Shown here piece after piece: positions 1 to 10,975 of a stretch of 64,000 bases of DNA; positions within the stretch are counted from its first letter, which is position 1, and each line of letters starts with the position of its first letter. The notes under the pieces were generated by a model. The model did not search any database. It was not told where the DNA came from and worked only from the letters and a program-made list of their open reading frames with translations. This stretch comes from Sipunculus nudus (Eukaryota > Annelida > Sipuncula > Golfingiida > Sipunculidae), in NCBI GenBank assembly GCA_026874595.1, contig CM049314.1:3433318-3497317 (forward strand), read 5' to 3'. The position numbers and the translations under genes are program-made.

Positions 1-314
1 TGTGAGAGGCGTTTGCAGTCGATCCAGACACAGGCACCGGGCGTTAACATCTGGACTTAATCAGTGATTTTACCGTAAAACCTGTGTGGTAAGCCCATCC
101 GTGGGACTGGCCAAAAGAGGTCTCATTCACAGGTGGTCTTTATTAAAAAGGTCCGTTATACCGGAAACCAATGTTTTCTGTTCACTCAAAAGTGGTCGTA
201 GTAGAAAAGTTTTCTTTCAGACAGGTTCCACTGTATATAAGATATACACATCCTATGAGTAACCTATATGAGTACTCGGAGGAAGTGAATATCGTCTACA
301 GTTTAAAAATAAAA

Positions 315-1945
315 CTAGATATTTTTTGGCACCGCAGGTGCCATAGTATCCCCAGACAATTATCCCCCCCCCCCCCCCTTTAAGAATAGGCCCCCATCTT
401 CAGCAACAATTAATATCAGACCACACTCATAGAAAAGGTCACTCTCATAGAAAAGGTCATGACCCCAATTTCAATATACATCATCCCCTAACCCATGTCA
501 ATGTATATGGGTAATATAAAAGAAATCTGTCCATTAGTTTTTGACTTATAATGCTCACAGTACTGTTAAGTGGCAATGATGGGGTATTAAACGGCACGAA
601 AACAAGTAAAAGAATAACAGGTGGCGCTACCAGTTTCCGGTACATGACAACACTATCCAAGATCTTCGATCAAATTGATTTTAGGACCAATCAATGCATC
701 CCTTATAGAGATATTAATGATTTTGTGGGATTTTTACCATATATGGCAATATTCAAGGTCAAGGCCACTCTCATAGGAAAGGTCATGACCCCAATTTAAA
801 AAGACATCATCCAAAACCAATATCTATGTATATGCATAATATGGAAGAAATCTGTCCATTAGTTTTTGACTTATAATGCTCACAGTACTGTTAAGTTACA
901 ATGATGGGGTATATTAAACGGCACGAAAACAAATAAAAGAATAACAGGTGGCGCCACCTGTTTCCGGTACATGACAATACTATCCAAGATCTTTGATCAA
1001 GTTGATTTTTGGACCAATCCTTGCATCCCTTATTGAGATATTAATGATTTTGTGTAATTTTCACCATATATGGCAATATTCAAGGTCACGGCCACTCTAA
1101 TAGGAAAGGCCATGACCCCAATTTATATATACATCATCCCATAACCCATGTCTCTGTATATGCATAATATGAAAGAAATCTGTCCATTAGTTTTTGACTT
1201 ATAATGCTCACAGTACTGTTAAGTGGCAATGATGGGGTATTAAACGGCACGAAAACAAGAAAGAATAACAGGTGGCGCCACCTGTTTCCGGTACATGACA
1301 TTACTATCCAATATCTTCGGTCAAGTTGATTTTTGGACCAATCCATGCATCCCTTATTGAGATATTAATGATTTTGTGTGATTTTCACCATATATGGCAA
1401 TATTCAAGGTCAAGGCCACTCTCATAGGAAAGATCATGACCCCAATTTAAATAAACATCATCCCATAACCCATATCTATGTATATGCATAATATAAAAGA
1501 AATCTGTCCATTAGTTTTTGACTTATAATGCTCACAGTACTGTCAAGGGGCAATTTTGGGGGTATTAAACGGCACGAAAACAAGTAAAGAATAATAGATG
1601 GCGCCACCAGTTTCTGAAACATGACAACCCTACTCATGATCTTCCATCAACTTGATTTTGGGATCAATCCATGCAAGATTTCTTGAGATATTTAAGAATT
1701 TGTGTGATTTTCCCCCAAATTGGACCTATTCAAGGTCAAGGACACTCTCCTAATCAAGGTCATGACCTCATTTTAAATAGGCGTTGTCCTCTCACCCATA
1801 TCTATACATTTATCAAGTTTGGTAAAGATTCGTGAAATATTTTTTGAGTTATCGCGCCAACAAGATTTATATGCGGCGGCGGCGGCGGCGGCGGCGGGAC
1901 CGGTAGGAAAACATAGTATCCCCCGACTTTGTCTGGGGATACAGT
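315..1945 (+). mobile_element. Non-autonomous hairpin-ended element, family P3, copy 1
   Basis: The element opens with a hairpin, TGGCACC-GC-AGGTGCCA near 327-343. It carries about four tandem core units of 325 bp, a (CGG)n microsatellite at about 1874-1897, and closes with a second hairpin (GTATCCCC...GGGGATAC) at about 1914-1941. The same order, read in reverse, is seen at 43571-45305, including the shared string AAAACATAGTATC just after the microsatellite, which is why I treat them as one family. There is no coding capacity. Core repeats followed by a microsatellite and a terminal hairpin fit bivalve pearl/Helitron-like non-autonomous elements; that assignment is inference. The exact 5' boundary is uncertain by about 10 bp. 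Confidence 0.65.
421..1830 (+). repeat. Tandem array, ~325-bp unit, about 4 copies
   Basis: The landmark TCTGTCCATTAGTTTTTGAC starts at 526, 851, 1179 and 1503, giving periods of 325, 328 and 324 bp. The last unit is the most diverged. This is the core of the P3 element. Open frames inside it are not coding: they restart in each unit and share no product. Confidence 0.85.
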
Positions 1946-2114
1946 AAAAACTAGTAGTATGTTATAGATTTATACGTCAAGTGGCTTTGGATAACGGGCC
2001 CTTATTGTACGTCATTGGACAATAAAACTTATATATTAGTCAGCTTTTCAGTAATTAATCTAATTATTAAAAAAAATATCACATAGTCTAATAAATCCTA
2101 TATTTTCATTGCAG

Positions 2115-2231
2115 GAGGACGTGGTGCGGACCTTTCGTGCGTCCGGTGACGCGTCTGTGTTTTGGGTTCTCAGTTGCGTCGGGGCCATTTTTGGATTCGC
2201 GGCGACAGTAATGTCTGCTTTAGACGTTTGA
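2115..2231 (+). CDS. Candidate terminal exon ending in a membrane segment
   Basis: A pyrimidine-rich stretch and AG acceptor (TATATTTTCATTGCAG) precede a 117-nt open frame that starts in phase 0 and stops with TGA at 2229-2231. The 38 residues begin EDVVRTFRASGDAS and end with a roughly 22-residue hydrophobic run, VFWVLSCVGAIFGFAATVM, then SALDV and the stop. The exon is much richer in GC and CpG than its surroundings, as real exons are here. It would be the C-terminus of a single- or multi-pass membrane protein whose other exons lie left of the window. I do not recognise the family. The antisense open frame here looks like a shadow. Confidence 0.4.
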   Translation, partial: EDVVRTFRASGDASVFWVLSCVGAIFGFAATVMSALDV

Positions 2232-2982
2232 GGGCGCCACCTCATATTCATTCAATCCATATCGAGCACCGGTGCATCAAGACACGAACGCCGTTTGTGC
2301 TTAAAGCCAAATCATATCTGGCCTTTCACTAATTACCAAGGGACCTAAGGAATCAGTGTAATATGATTTGGTACGAAAAATATATCATTTTCTTCGAGAA
2401 GCAATCATTTTATATCAATCATGTGACAAAGATTGATTATTTCCTTAAATTTTTTGTAGATATTATATCATAATCAGACACGCGAGCTTTCATTGTTTTG
2501 CAAATTTTGATCTTATCATCATATCGTATGTGTAGCAAGAAAGGGAAAATGTGTGAAATTGTGTGCATGAATAGCGCGGCAACACTATGGCATAAACAGA
2601 TTAAGATTGTGTCAAGAGCATAATATTTGTAGGTTTTCATCTTCTGCTGCCAATCAGAAAGATACCAATTGAGGACTTATTTATTTCAAACATCTTTTAC
2701 CAGGATAGCCTATATTCAGCTCATTTGCTGGTTTTTAACAGAGTCCTGGATAAAGTTAGAACATATAAAATGAATAAAATATACATCATACAGATACAGA
2801 TTAAACATGACATAGTGCTATATATATTAAATACATAGTTCAATACATAGCGCGAACGATTAAAAGATGTTATGCAGTAATGGAACATAGTCGTTACATA
2901 GAAGACATTGAAAATAAAATAAAATAAAATACATATCAATCTCATGAAATTGATGAAAGGTAGATTTATGGTAATATACAAG
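2232..2982. other. Unassigned AT-rich sequence
   Basis: No convincing exon or repeat end is seen. An (AAAAT)n-like stretch with several AATAAA hexamers lies at about 2905-2932. It could serve as the poly(A) signal of a plus-strand transcript ending with the 2115-2231 exon. Confidence 0.3.
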
Positions 2983-3350
2983 TTAGAATAATATAAAATG
3001 CTTAAAATGGTCGTGATCTGAGGCATACTTTAAGGATAAAGGCAGTTGATTCCATAGTTATGGACCTGCATAGTTAAAACTAGATTTAAAACGTTCACGT
3101 CTGGGCCTGGGTAAAATCAAATTATGGCTGTCAGAAGATCGTGTTTCATATGGCATCCGTTGCAACCTGAGAACAGTTTTAAAATATTCAGGTACGTCTT
3201 CAGACAAACATTTATATACAATTGAACACAACAAATACCGATACCTTTCTTCGCACTTTTGAAAGTGCCTGTAAGCTTGCGCCACCTGATGACACGGGCA
3301 CAAACCAGAAGGTGACGTTGTAAGCCTTTAATTTCACCTTCGACTTTTTA
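2983..3350 (-). pseudogene. LINE reverse transcriptase C-terminal fragment, broken
   Basis: On the minus strand the frame reads a pattern typical of the end of non-LTR retrotransposon polymerases: a CSIVYKCLSEDVPEYF segment, then MPYETRSS, LPRPRRERFKSSFNYAGP, an in-frame TAA, LWNQLPLSLKY, and a final stop at 2983. The well-known GxxLWNSLP-like motif is thus split by a stop codon. Just upstream (about 3303-3350) the matching text GLQRHLLVCARVI is in another frame, so a frameshift is also present. Only the last ~120 residues of an RT of over 900 residues remain. It is a dead remnant. The clade (CR1/Jockey-like or other) cannot be set from this piece. Confidence 0.7.
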
Positions 3351-3960
3351 ACATAAATTTGGAGCGTTTTCTACTTATAAATATGTTAATATTTTGAAGA
3401 AAATATAATGCAAATTTTATACATGCAGATCAGCATGAGACTTTCAGTGATTAATATGCACAATAGTTTCCTATATCAGACAATGACCAGGCCTAATATT
3501 GCTGAAGAATTATTTAAAAAAATTATAGAAATACAACTTTATAAGAGTCGCCCATAGCGTGGATAAACATATTATGGTCACGGTGTTAAAATTAGGCTGC
3601 TTTCACTTAAATTTCCAGGGTGTATTTATCACCCAGTTTCGCCCCTGTACGATGTCGTAAGGTAAGAGAATGAACGACATTTCAGAACTGCCGTCGCAAA
3701 TCGTAGCTTAGGAATTGTAGGGTATGGTCATGTGTACGCATCCTGGCATACCGTAGGATATAGTATAGGCAATAGTTTTAAAATCGCAGCATGAAATGGT
3801 GGCAGAAAATCTAAGACGATCGCGGGCAATTGAACCTATAGTAAACTATAGTAGGCCTACCTGTCGGTCGGGGGGGGGGGGGGGGGCGGGGAGGGGGGGA
3901 GGAGGATTGTTTTACGGAGGGGCAGAGAATCGTCGGATTGAGTGACGGGTGTTTTTTCAG
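3351..3960. other. Unassigned sequence with a long G-rich tract
   Basis: This stretch is mainly AT-rich with no exon I can support. A run of G interrupted by single bases lies at about 3870-3901 and is a candidate G-quadruplex. The CT-rich reverse complement produces a spurious proline-rich open frame. Confidence 0.4.
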
Positions 3961-4341
3961 GTATTGTTGTGGGAGCAAATCGAAGCTTATAATGTAGACC
4001 AAAAATTTGCACGGTGTGTTGAGGCCTTTACATGTGGACCCTTAGTATTTCCACCATATATGTTGGCGCAACGTTCGCAAAAGGGGCATGCGTTGCTGAA
4101 TAGATCTGATAAAATTAACCAATTTAAGATTCACAATGTATATATGATTCTGAGTGGGTTTACTCGTCACGCTGAAAAGAACAAACAATTTAGCCAGAGC
4201 GTTTTATACGGAGGATTTATCTTTAGCAATCGGCCGTCTGTCCAGCTATTGACCGTGTGTAGCGCCACCTTCAGTAGCCAATTTACACTTAGGAGCCTTG
4301 GTTTGATTTGCAGAGAATTTGTGAGATATTTTTGCGACTGA
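3961..4341 (+). CDS. Candidate terminal exon, 127-codon open frame, unknown product
   Basis: After a T-rich stretch and CAG (about 3952-3960) a frame stays open for 126 codons and ends at TGA 4339-4341. It begins VLLWEQIEAYNVDQKFARC and ends ICREFVRYFCD. AATAAA at about 4440 would be a poly(A) signal some 100 nt downstream. The residues show no motif I know and composition is only mildly coding-like, so a chance open frame is quite possible. If real it could be the last exon of a plus-strand gene; a partner exon cannot be named. Confidence 0.25.
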   Translation, partial: VLLWEQIEAYNVDQKFARCVEAFTCGPLVFPPYMLAQRSQKGHALLNRSDKINQFKIHNVYMILSGFTRHAEKNKQFSQSVLYGGFIFSNRPSVQLLTVCSATFSSQFTLRSLGLICREFVRYFCD

Positions 4342-4819
4342 CTATGGTTGTGATGTCTGAATAATTCAGTCCTTGTGAATATGAAACTAATTTTATAGAT
4401 ATGATGTCATCCTTATGTATTTTATAAATCACGAGATGCAATAAATTTATTTCTTTATATTACAATGAATTACCTTTTTGTTACAATTAAGTATTTGACC
4501 AGTGATTTATTTGTCTTGGTGCTAACCCAGTACACTGCGCAGAATCGGACTTTAATAGTACCTCTCTGCTGGTCAGAGTTTGTGGGCTTCAAAATCTGCC
4601 ACCCACAATGCACCGGGGCTTCTACATACACCAGAAGCGTACCTATAGATGTAGTGAAGAGGGTTATGTAGTCTGTTTATTTGTTTGACCAGATGTTCTA
4701 AGGCAAATTACCTGAGCATGGGTGTTTTTGTTGTATGAACTTCACAGAATGAGTAATGTTTTGTAAGCACACGCATATTAAATGTAAAAAAGTGGTGATG
4801 TAGGATTTTCCCCCACAGA
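4342..4819. other. Unassigned AT-rich sequence
   Basis: A candidate poly(A) signal (AATAAA, about 4440) lies at the left. A short GC-richer patch at 4530-4660 has open frames but no splice context that I trust. Confidence 0.3.
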
Positions 4820-4977
4820 TAATAGAAATAAACACGGGAATTTAAGTTTAAAATCGCCAAACGACCGAAAGGTCTGCCCCAAAGATATACTGCCAGTCTA
4901 TCAGGTAAACGTGATAAAGGGGGAAGCCAGAACTATCGTGGCGGCTACTGAACTTTACCTTGTGTCGATAAACGTTT
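4820..4977 (+). CDS. Candidate terminal exon, 52 residues, unknown product
   Basis: A good acceptor (TTTTCCCCCACAG) ends at about 4819. Phase 2 then reads NRNKHGNLSLKSPNDRKVC, PKDILPVYQ, VNVIKGEARTIVAATELY, LVSINV and TAG at about 4975. The charged-hydrophobic mix and codon use look coding. Beyond the stop another frame also looks coding up to about 5100 (PDVGRWAHVWIIQAQEKKWC). Either a frameshift or a short intron starting at the GTAAAC after PVYQ is possible. A 67-codon minus-strand frame (5051-4848) overlaps the same bases, so the coding strand is not certain. I do not recognise the family. Confidence 0.3.
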
Positions 4978-5224
4978 AGCCCCTCAACACGTCCAAATGA
5001 CTTAACCATGTGCCGACCAGACGTTGGCCGCTGGGCCCACGTCTGGATCATTCAAGCCCAAGAGAAGAAGTGGTGCCCTGCAATTGGCCAGCCTACTTTA
5101 CAATAAGGATGGATTATTAACTGGTCAGTCAGAATATGAATATGAGAGGTAGAAGGTACTGATGTCTTAGTGTTTCCTTGAAATGTAACAAATTTTCATT
5201 TTAAAGTTTGTCAGATAAGACAAA

Positions 5225-7305
5225 CAAGGCCTATAGCGAACCAGTGCAATGGGATTTACACCAGGTATAATGGTTCAATGCTGGAACATTACTTTTAAAG
5301 TACATGTGTAACATATACATGAACAAATCATTTACTAAACATTTTGAACAAGGACCAATTACACAAACATCATTGCTGAAATACTGGCATGGGTGCACAC
5401 AACACAAAAATGATTGTAGTTTTCGCCACCAGCCTTATATACAACAGAGCTATGCTAAATGTATACAAATGCCCAATTTTAGGCTGATATATCAAACCCA
5501 TCCTGAGAAACAAACAGGGACATACACTTTGCAAAAATTATTGTATGGGGTACCACTCGTCTTGTATATGACTTAAAGCTATCCAATTTGAATAAATATG
5601 CACAATTTCAGGCTGATATATCAAATCCCTCCTGAGAAATAAGCAGGCACATACACTGTGCATAAGTCATGGTATTTGGCGACACCAGTCTTGTGAACGT
5701 TAAAGCCATCAAAGATGTATGGATAGGTCAAAATACCAGGCCAATACATCAAACTTCTCTTGAATCAGGTGCACTGGGCTAACCAGGCTAAGGTGAGAAA
5801 GGCAGTTGCCCCGAGTGAACCGGAACAAATTGCTAGCTCTAGCTACTGTACTGAGCGAACTCTTGACCTGCACCTGGTTCCACTGAGTGATCTCTTGACC
5901 TGTAATTAGCTGCACTGAGTGAACTCTTGACCTGTTGCATAATTTGACACAGTTTGCAGTATGTCAAAGTTATAAACAGATCCAGACTGACCTTTGGCCC
6001 GTTGCCAAATCTGAAATAGATAGCAGTCTGCCAGGCTATTTATAGATACAGACTTAACCTTGGCCTGTGTGTAAATCTTTTTACACATAGTGGAAGTTTT
6101 TTGCGACAGTGCTTCTGTCATGCTGACATATCCATTAGATTTTTTTTTATCAAAATATTTAGGATAATAAAAGATGTAGTCCTTTCATCGTTAAAGGTCC
6201 AATAATTCTGCCAACAATCAATAAAGTAAACTTAAACAAAGGCCTCCTATGAATCATTTTTGTGCAATGTTACAGAAGTTGAAACAACAGTTTTGCAAAA
6301 GAAGGCCATTGCAGTCCTCAGTTTGAAATAGGCTTACTAAAATTATGAGGTTTATGTCCATAAAATACAGGTCAATGTAGGTGGTGCCAAAAAAAAACTG
6401 CAATTTTAAAAATGAGTCATGTGATCAACATTTGTACTAAACTTGGTGATGCAAGCTCCTGTAGTTTCTGAGATTATTTCAGTTTGTCTACTTGGGCAAA
6501 TGACCGAAGTCCAAATTCCTGTAAATCGGCCTAAATTAATCAAACCAAAATCATTTGAACATACTTGAGAGAGCTTATATCTGGAATTATATCCTCAAAA
6601 TATTGAACATTTTGGCTGAACAATTTCAGCAGAGAAGATTTTCAAATGTTTTCTGGCTTTGTCCCCGTAAAATGTAAATTTATGCAGGTAGCGCCACAGA
6701 ACGCTCAATCCCACATTTGATAAGCGACAGATTTTGCATAAAATTTGGGGATGCTAGCTCCTGCTTTTCCTGAGAAATTATGGGTTAATGTACTGATGAC
6801 CAACAACCCTTGTACAGAAAAGGTTGATGCAGGTGGCGCCACCAATACCTCAAATTCATATATAAGTCATGCAACCACTTTTTGCATAAAATTTTGCAAG
6901 ATTGCTCCAGCTGTTACTTATATTGTTATTTTAGTATCTTTTTTGACCAAATGACCAAGTTCAGCTTCCTGTAACTTGGCCAAAATTCACCAACTGGAAC
7001 CATTCAAAAAAACTTGAGAGAGACTGTTTCAGAGAGTTCCTTTGAAATATTGAAAAATGTGGAAAGACAGTTTCGGGGAAGAAGATTTTTAAAGTATTTT
7101 TTGCCTTTTCTCTATAAAATCTAAGTAAATGCAGATAGAAAAAAAAGGAAAATGCAATAGAGATTTAAAGTTTTTTCTTAAGATAAGACTGATTTTTTGC
7201 ATAATATTTGTTGATGCTAGCTCCTGCTGTTTTTAAGATATTGTGAGTTAACATACAGATTATAACACAACACCACACCATTACACAAGCTAACAGATTT
7301 GCTAA
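5225..7305 (+). mobile_element. Non-autonomous element, family P2, copy a
   Basis: The 5' end is CAAGGCCTATAGCGAACC, matching CAAGGCCTATTGTGAACC at 13233 and the start at 39485. The 3' end (CACAAGCTAACAGATTTGCTAA) is a decayed form of the family 3' end CACAGGTTCGCTAA at 29243 and 45679. The interior has short tandem units containing CACTGAGTGAACTCTTGACC (about 5780-5940) and longer units with GCAGGTGGCGCCACC (6830). No protein is encoded. This copy is older than the 39485 copy, judging by substitutions at both ends. Confidence 0.6.
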
Positions 7306-7510
7306 AAAAGGCAGTCCCACAATGCCAAACTGGAAAAGGTTGGTTTTGAGTAGAAACAACATCTGGCGAAAGTGTGCTAAACCAGATCCTTCAGTAGAAA
7401 CGAATAATGGAAAAAATACATTCCCAGCTTTTCATGTCCCTGGATTTTACCCATAAATGATTTAAAAAGGCAAATCTTTATTAAACTGTGTGATTCATTG
7501 CCCAAAAATA

Positions 7511-9948
7511 CAAGTGACCCATGGGTCATGAAGCTCAGCTGCCAAGCATGACCTGTGACATCATGGACTGAGATTCACAACTTCCAGTCAAATTTTGAAG
7601 AACCAATTCGCCAATTTGTTGAAAATTTTCTATGACAACAGAAATATATATTACCTATGTCTGGTTAAAACACAGTGAATTGATGGTCTGAGGAAAATGC
7701 ATGATTGTTAAGCTATCAGGAACTATTCCAACAGCTTGCTTGAAACCTGTCAGTCTCAAAAGGAACACCACAAAGGGCAAATATAAGATCAAAATATATA
7801 GCAAAAATCAAGGAAATACATGCAAGAATTATTGAGAAACATGTGCTTCTGTATGAATTTTTATTCAATACAAGCCAACTGTACTGCACTTTTATAAATG
7901 ATGGTAATATTTATTCAGAAATATTTGACCCAATCCTTTACAAGATTACATAAATATACATCCAACTGCATTCACTTTAACTGTTCTTGAGATAATATGA
8001 TCAAAAGGAATTAAAAGATGGTTGCCTGGTGGCCATATTGGACTTCTGACAAGTCTGAAATCAGACAACAAACATTCTCTAAATCGGACCAAACATTAAA
8101 GAAAAATTACTGAAACTGCCCTGAAGAAAGAATTTCTAAGGTGGCTAACTGGCAGACATAATGGATTTCTGACAAGTATGACATTTGATATCCCACATTC
8201 TCCAATAAGAGACCAAACTTGGGGCAAATTATCCAGTAATAAATGCCCAAAATAATTCAAAAGGCATGTCCAGGCCCTCATATCAGATTTATAGATATGC
8301 AATTGTAAAAAGTGTAAGTCCAATATTTTTATTATCACTCTGCTTTTCAATGGGGTCAGCAGGGTAGGTAAACTGCCAAACCTGAAAGAAAAGAAATGCA
8401 GAAAGCATGACTAGGAGTCTTGAAATTAAACAAAAAGCCATCCTAAATCAAGGTACACATCCACATATTATGAGAACAAACACTTGCTTTTATATGTGGT
8501 GATATATATTAAAATATTCAGATATCTAGGAAACTAAGTTTATTGCTAGGATTCCAAAAAAAAAACTGCAAAATGTTCCCATCATCTTATAAATCAGTAG
8601 CTAAACCTTAATACTATACTCTCATAGTCTTAATGCCTGGCTGAAGCATTCTGACAACAGTGTTTTTGTTATGAAGTACCGAGGTACTTATCACTGAGCC
8701 TTATCACTTAATAGGCTGATACAAAAGGGAGTCATATGTCACCAGTGTTACTCACAATTACAGCCACACAGGCAGATGTACCAGCTGGAGTGGGATGGTT
8801 ATATATACAAGAAAAATAGAGATGGTCTATAAAATAAGTAATTGTGAACATCCCTGACCTATGACCTTGGCCTTTTGCCCATATATCAACTGGATTCTTT
8901 CTAAATGATGGGTAACTACTGACCACTTAAATCTGGTGTCATTACTTGGCAACCAATGGGTGAATAACTTTGACCTGCAACCTTTAACCTGCTGACCAGC
9001 TGACCCCAAAATCAATAAGTTATTTATTCAAGCAAAAAGACCCATAAATATGAAGTTGAGTCAAAATGAGTGATGCATAGATGTGGCATATGTGAAAGAC
9101 TGAAGGTTTGGGTTGAACAGTTACACTTGAAATATGCTCACAAGCATTTAGAACAATTAAATATTGTGACCTTGACCTTTGACTTTTTGACCTCAACATC
9201 AATAGGCTTCTTCCCTTATTGGTAGGTAAGCCATATATGACAGATGGAAGGTACAGATTGAAAAGTTTGCCTGAAAATGACTCCACACAAGAAGTGGGTG
9301 CTGTGAACTTGACCTTTGACCTCAAAATCAACAGGTCTTTTCCCCTGTTGGCAGAGAAGCGATATCAGTGCTGGAAGGTTTGGAATGAAAAGTCTAGCTT
9401 GAAATGTGTCCACTACCTTTTCAAAGAAGTGGATCCTGTGATCCTGACCTTTGACCTTGTGACCTCAAAATCTATAGGATTCTTCTCCAACTTAGTAGGT
9501 GAGCTATATGTGAAAGATCAAAGAATTGGGATGAAAGGGTTGGCTTAAAATGCATCCACAGGCTTTTCAAAGAAGAGGCTCCTGTGACCTTGACCTTTGA
9601 CCTTTTGACCTAAAAAAAATTATGGTTCTTCCCCTGTTGGTAGGTGAGCTGTATGTGAAAGATGGAAGGTTTGGGATGAAAATTTTGTCTCAAAGAGTTA
9701 TTTCTGGGGGGTGCAAACACACCCCATAACTTCGAGAATATAGGTCGCAATGACCTAATTTCAGGTTTGCAAGGAGATCTTTTTATAACCTCTAAGACTG
9801 CATAGGGTTCATGGCCCTAGCCCCTACGGTTACGATTTGTGCCCTGCTAACGGATGGACGGCCGGCCGGACGGCCGGCAACAGACGGAAGGACGCCGGAC
9901 AAAGACCCATCGCTATAGCCCAGCATGACTGAAAGTCAGCTGAGCTAA
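7511..9948 (+). mobile_element. Non-autonomous element, family P1, copy A1 (2.44 kb)
   Basis: The 5' end is CAAGTGACCCATGGGTCATG followed by GCTCAGCTG. The 3' end is (ACGG/CCGG)n at about 9853-9890, then CGCTATAGCCCAGC...AGTCAGCTGAGCTAA. The core from about 8860 to 9690 is a tandem series of ~130-bp units rich in TGACC half-sites. The layout matches pearl-type elements of bivalves (Helitron-like, non-autonomous): tandem core, (ACRG)n microsatellite, hairpin 3' end. Open frames inside (for example 9219-9548) recur only because the element is repeated and are not genes. A nearly identical copy lies at 32730-35162. Confidence 0.8.
9167..9611 (-). promoter_or_regulatory. Cluster of nuclear-receptor half-sites with perfect DR1 elements
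   Basis: TGACCTTTGACCT, the complement of the DR1 consensus AGGTCAAAGGTCA, is found intact at 9310-9322, 9445-9457 and 9591-9603. TGACCTTGA, the complement of the extended half-site TCAAGGTCA used by NR5A/ERR-type receptors, is at 9167-9175 and 9585-9593. At 9585-9611 four half-sites stand in a row with spacers of 0, 1 and 2. Binding is inferred from known consensus only. Confidence 0.45.
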
Positions 9949-10878
9949 AAAAAATATAACAACAATGATTTTACTTCACACATTATATTTCAGTATAGAT
10001 ATGCAAGTCTGAACACAATGAATATGCGTTTATTGCTGTCCATATTTATATTTAGAGTTTCTAATATTTTTTTGTGTACACACAAGTGCAGTTGTGCTTA
10101 AATGCATTGAGATGATAGTTCAAGTTCATAAAAGATTATGGAAGAAGTTTACTAATACCTCTGGCAAATAAATGAGCTGCACAAATGGTTTATGCCATAG
10201 TTGAGACTAGTATATATGGTCTCTAATTATTAGACTAATACAATAAGGGTTACACTAGCTTTCTGGTGCTCAACTCTTTTTGCAAGTGGATGCAGTCTGG
10301 TAGTGGTTTCCAGCTGGTAAACCAGGCTTACCTACACCTGAACAAGGGAACTGAACACCTAAAAGTGAGTGAGTGAGTGAGTGAGACCTCATCTGGCTAA
10401 TCTGAACAATGGAGTCTAATTCACTTTCTCATGTATGCCAACAAACTAGCACCACAGCTCGACCCTAAGAGTAGCCCTTATACATGACAAACTGCAATTA
10501 TTATGGAATAACATTCAATACAGGTTTAGATTCATATAATAAACTGAGGAATAAATGTGAGCAACTGTATCAAAATAAGTCAACATTCAAGCCAACTCAA
10601 GATTTCCATAATTTTCAACCCCGGTTTTATTTGGGACCTGAACTTTACAGTTTTCATAATCTAGATATTATTTATAGCTTGCGGATAGTTTGCACACTGC
10701 TTTGTTCAATCAAATACAAGACCATGCAACCTCAGCTGACTCTGGAGAAAGTCTAGACACAACATCAGAGGGGTATTAACTTCAAGACTAGTTCTGAAAT
10801 TAGTTCACGTCACCTCAATTATCAGTTTGTTTTACATATGCAAAAAAAAAATCCATGGACTCTCTCCACTGAATGACA
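9949..10878 (-). other. Probable CCNC 3' UTR and downstream flank
   Basis: Immediately downstream of the CCNC stop. AATAAA on the minus strand at 10631-10626 lies about 250 nt after the stop and is a candidate poly(A) signal. A (TGAG)n microsatellite is at about 10364-10384. No other gene is seen; the 90-codon plus-strand frame at 10484 has no coding signature. Confidence 0.4.
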
Positions 10879-10975
10879 TCATGTTTGACCTTGCTGCAGG
10901 GACCCTTGTTGCTGAGCATTTTGTTGTGAACCCTGACCGCCAGAGTTTATTTCCTGTGATGCCTGAGATGGTGGC
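10879..10975 (-). CDS. CCNC: CCNC exon 11 (C-terminal tail and stop)
   Basis: The acceptor TTCCATGCAG precedes G|CCACCATCTCAGG. It encodes PPSQASQEINSGGQGSQQNA, then QQQGSLQQGQT and TGA at 10881-10879. The tail is low-complexity and polar; the corresponding human tail is also polar but not similar in sequence. Confidence 0.9.

Noticed and set aside
311..1954. AAAACTAG on both sides of P3-1 as an 8-bp target-site duplication
   Set aside because: The same AAAACTAG stands at the 5' end of P3-2, so at least the left copy seems to belong to the element or its target preference; P3-2 has no matching repeat at its other end.
9219..9548. 109-codon plus-strand frame, repeated at 34435-34764
   Set aside because: It lies within the core repeats of the P1-A element and recurs only because the element is duplicated; overlapping frames on the other strand are equally open and nothing resembles a protein family.
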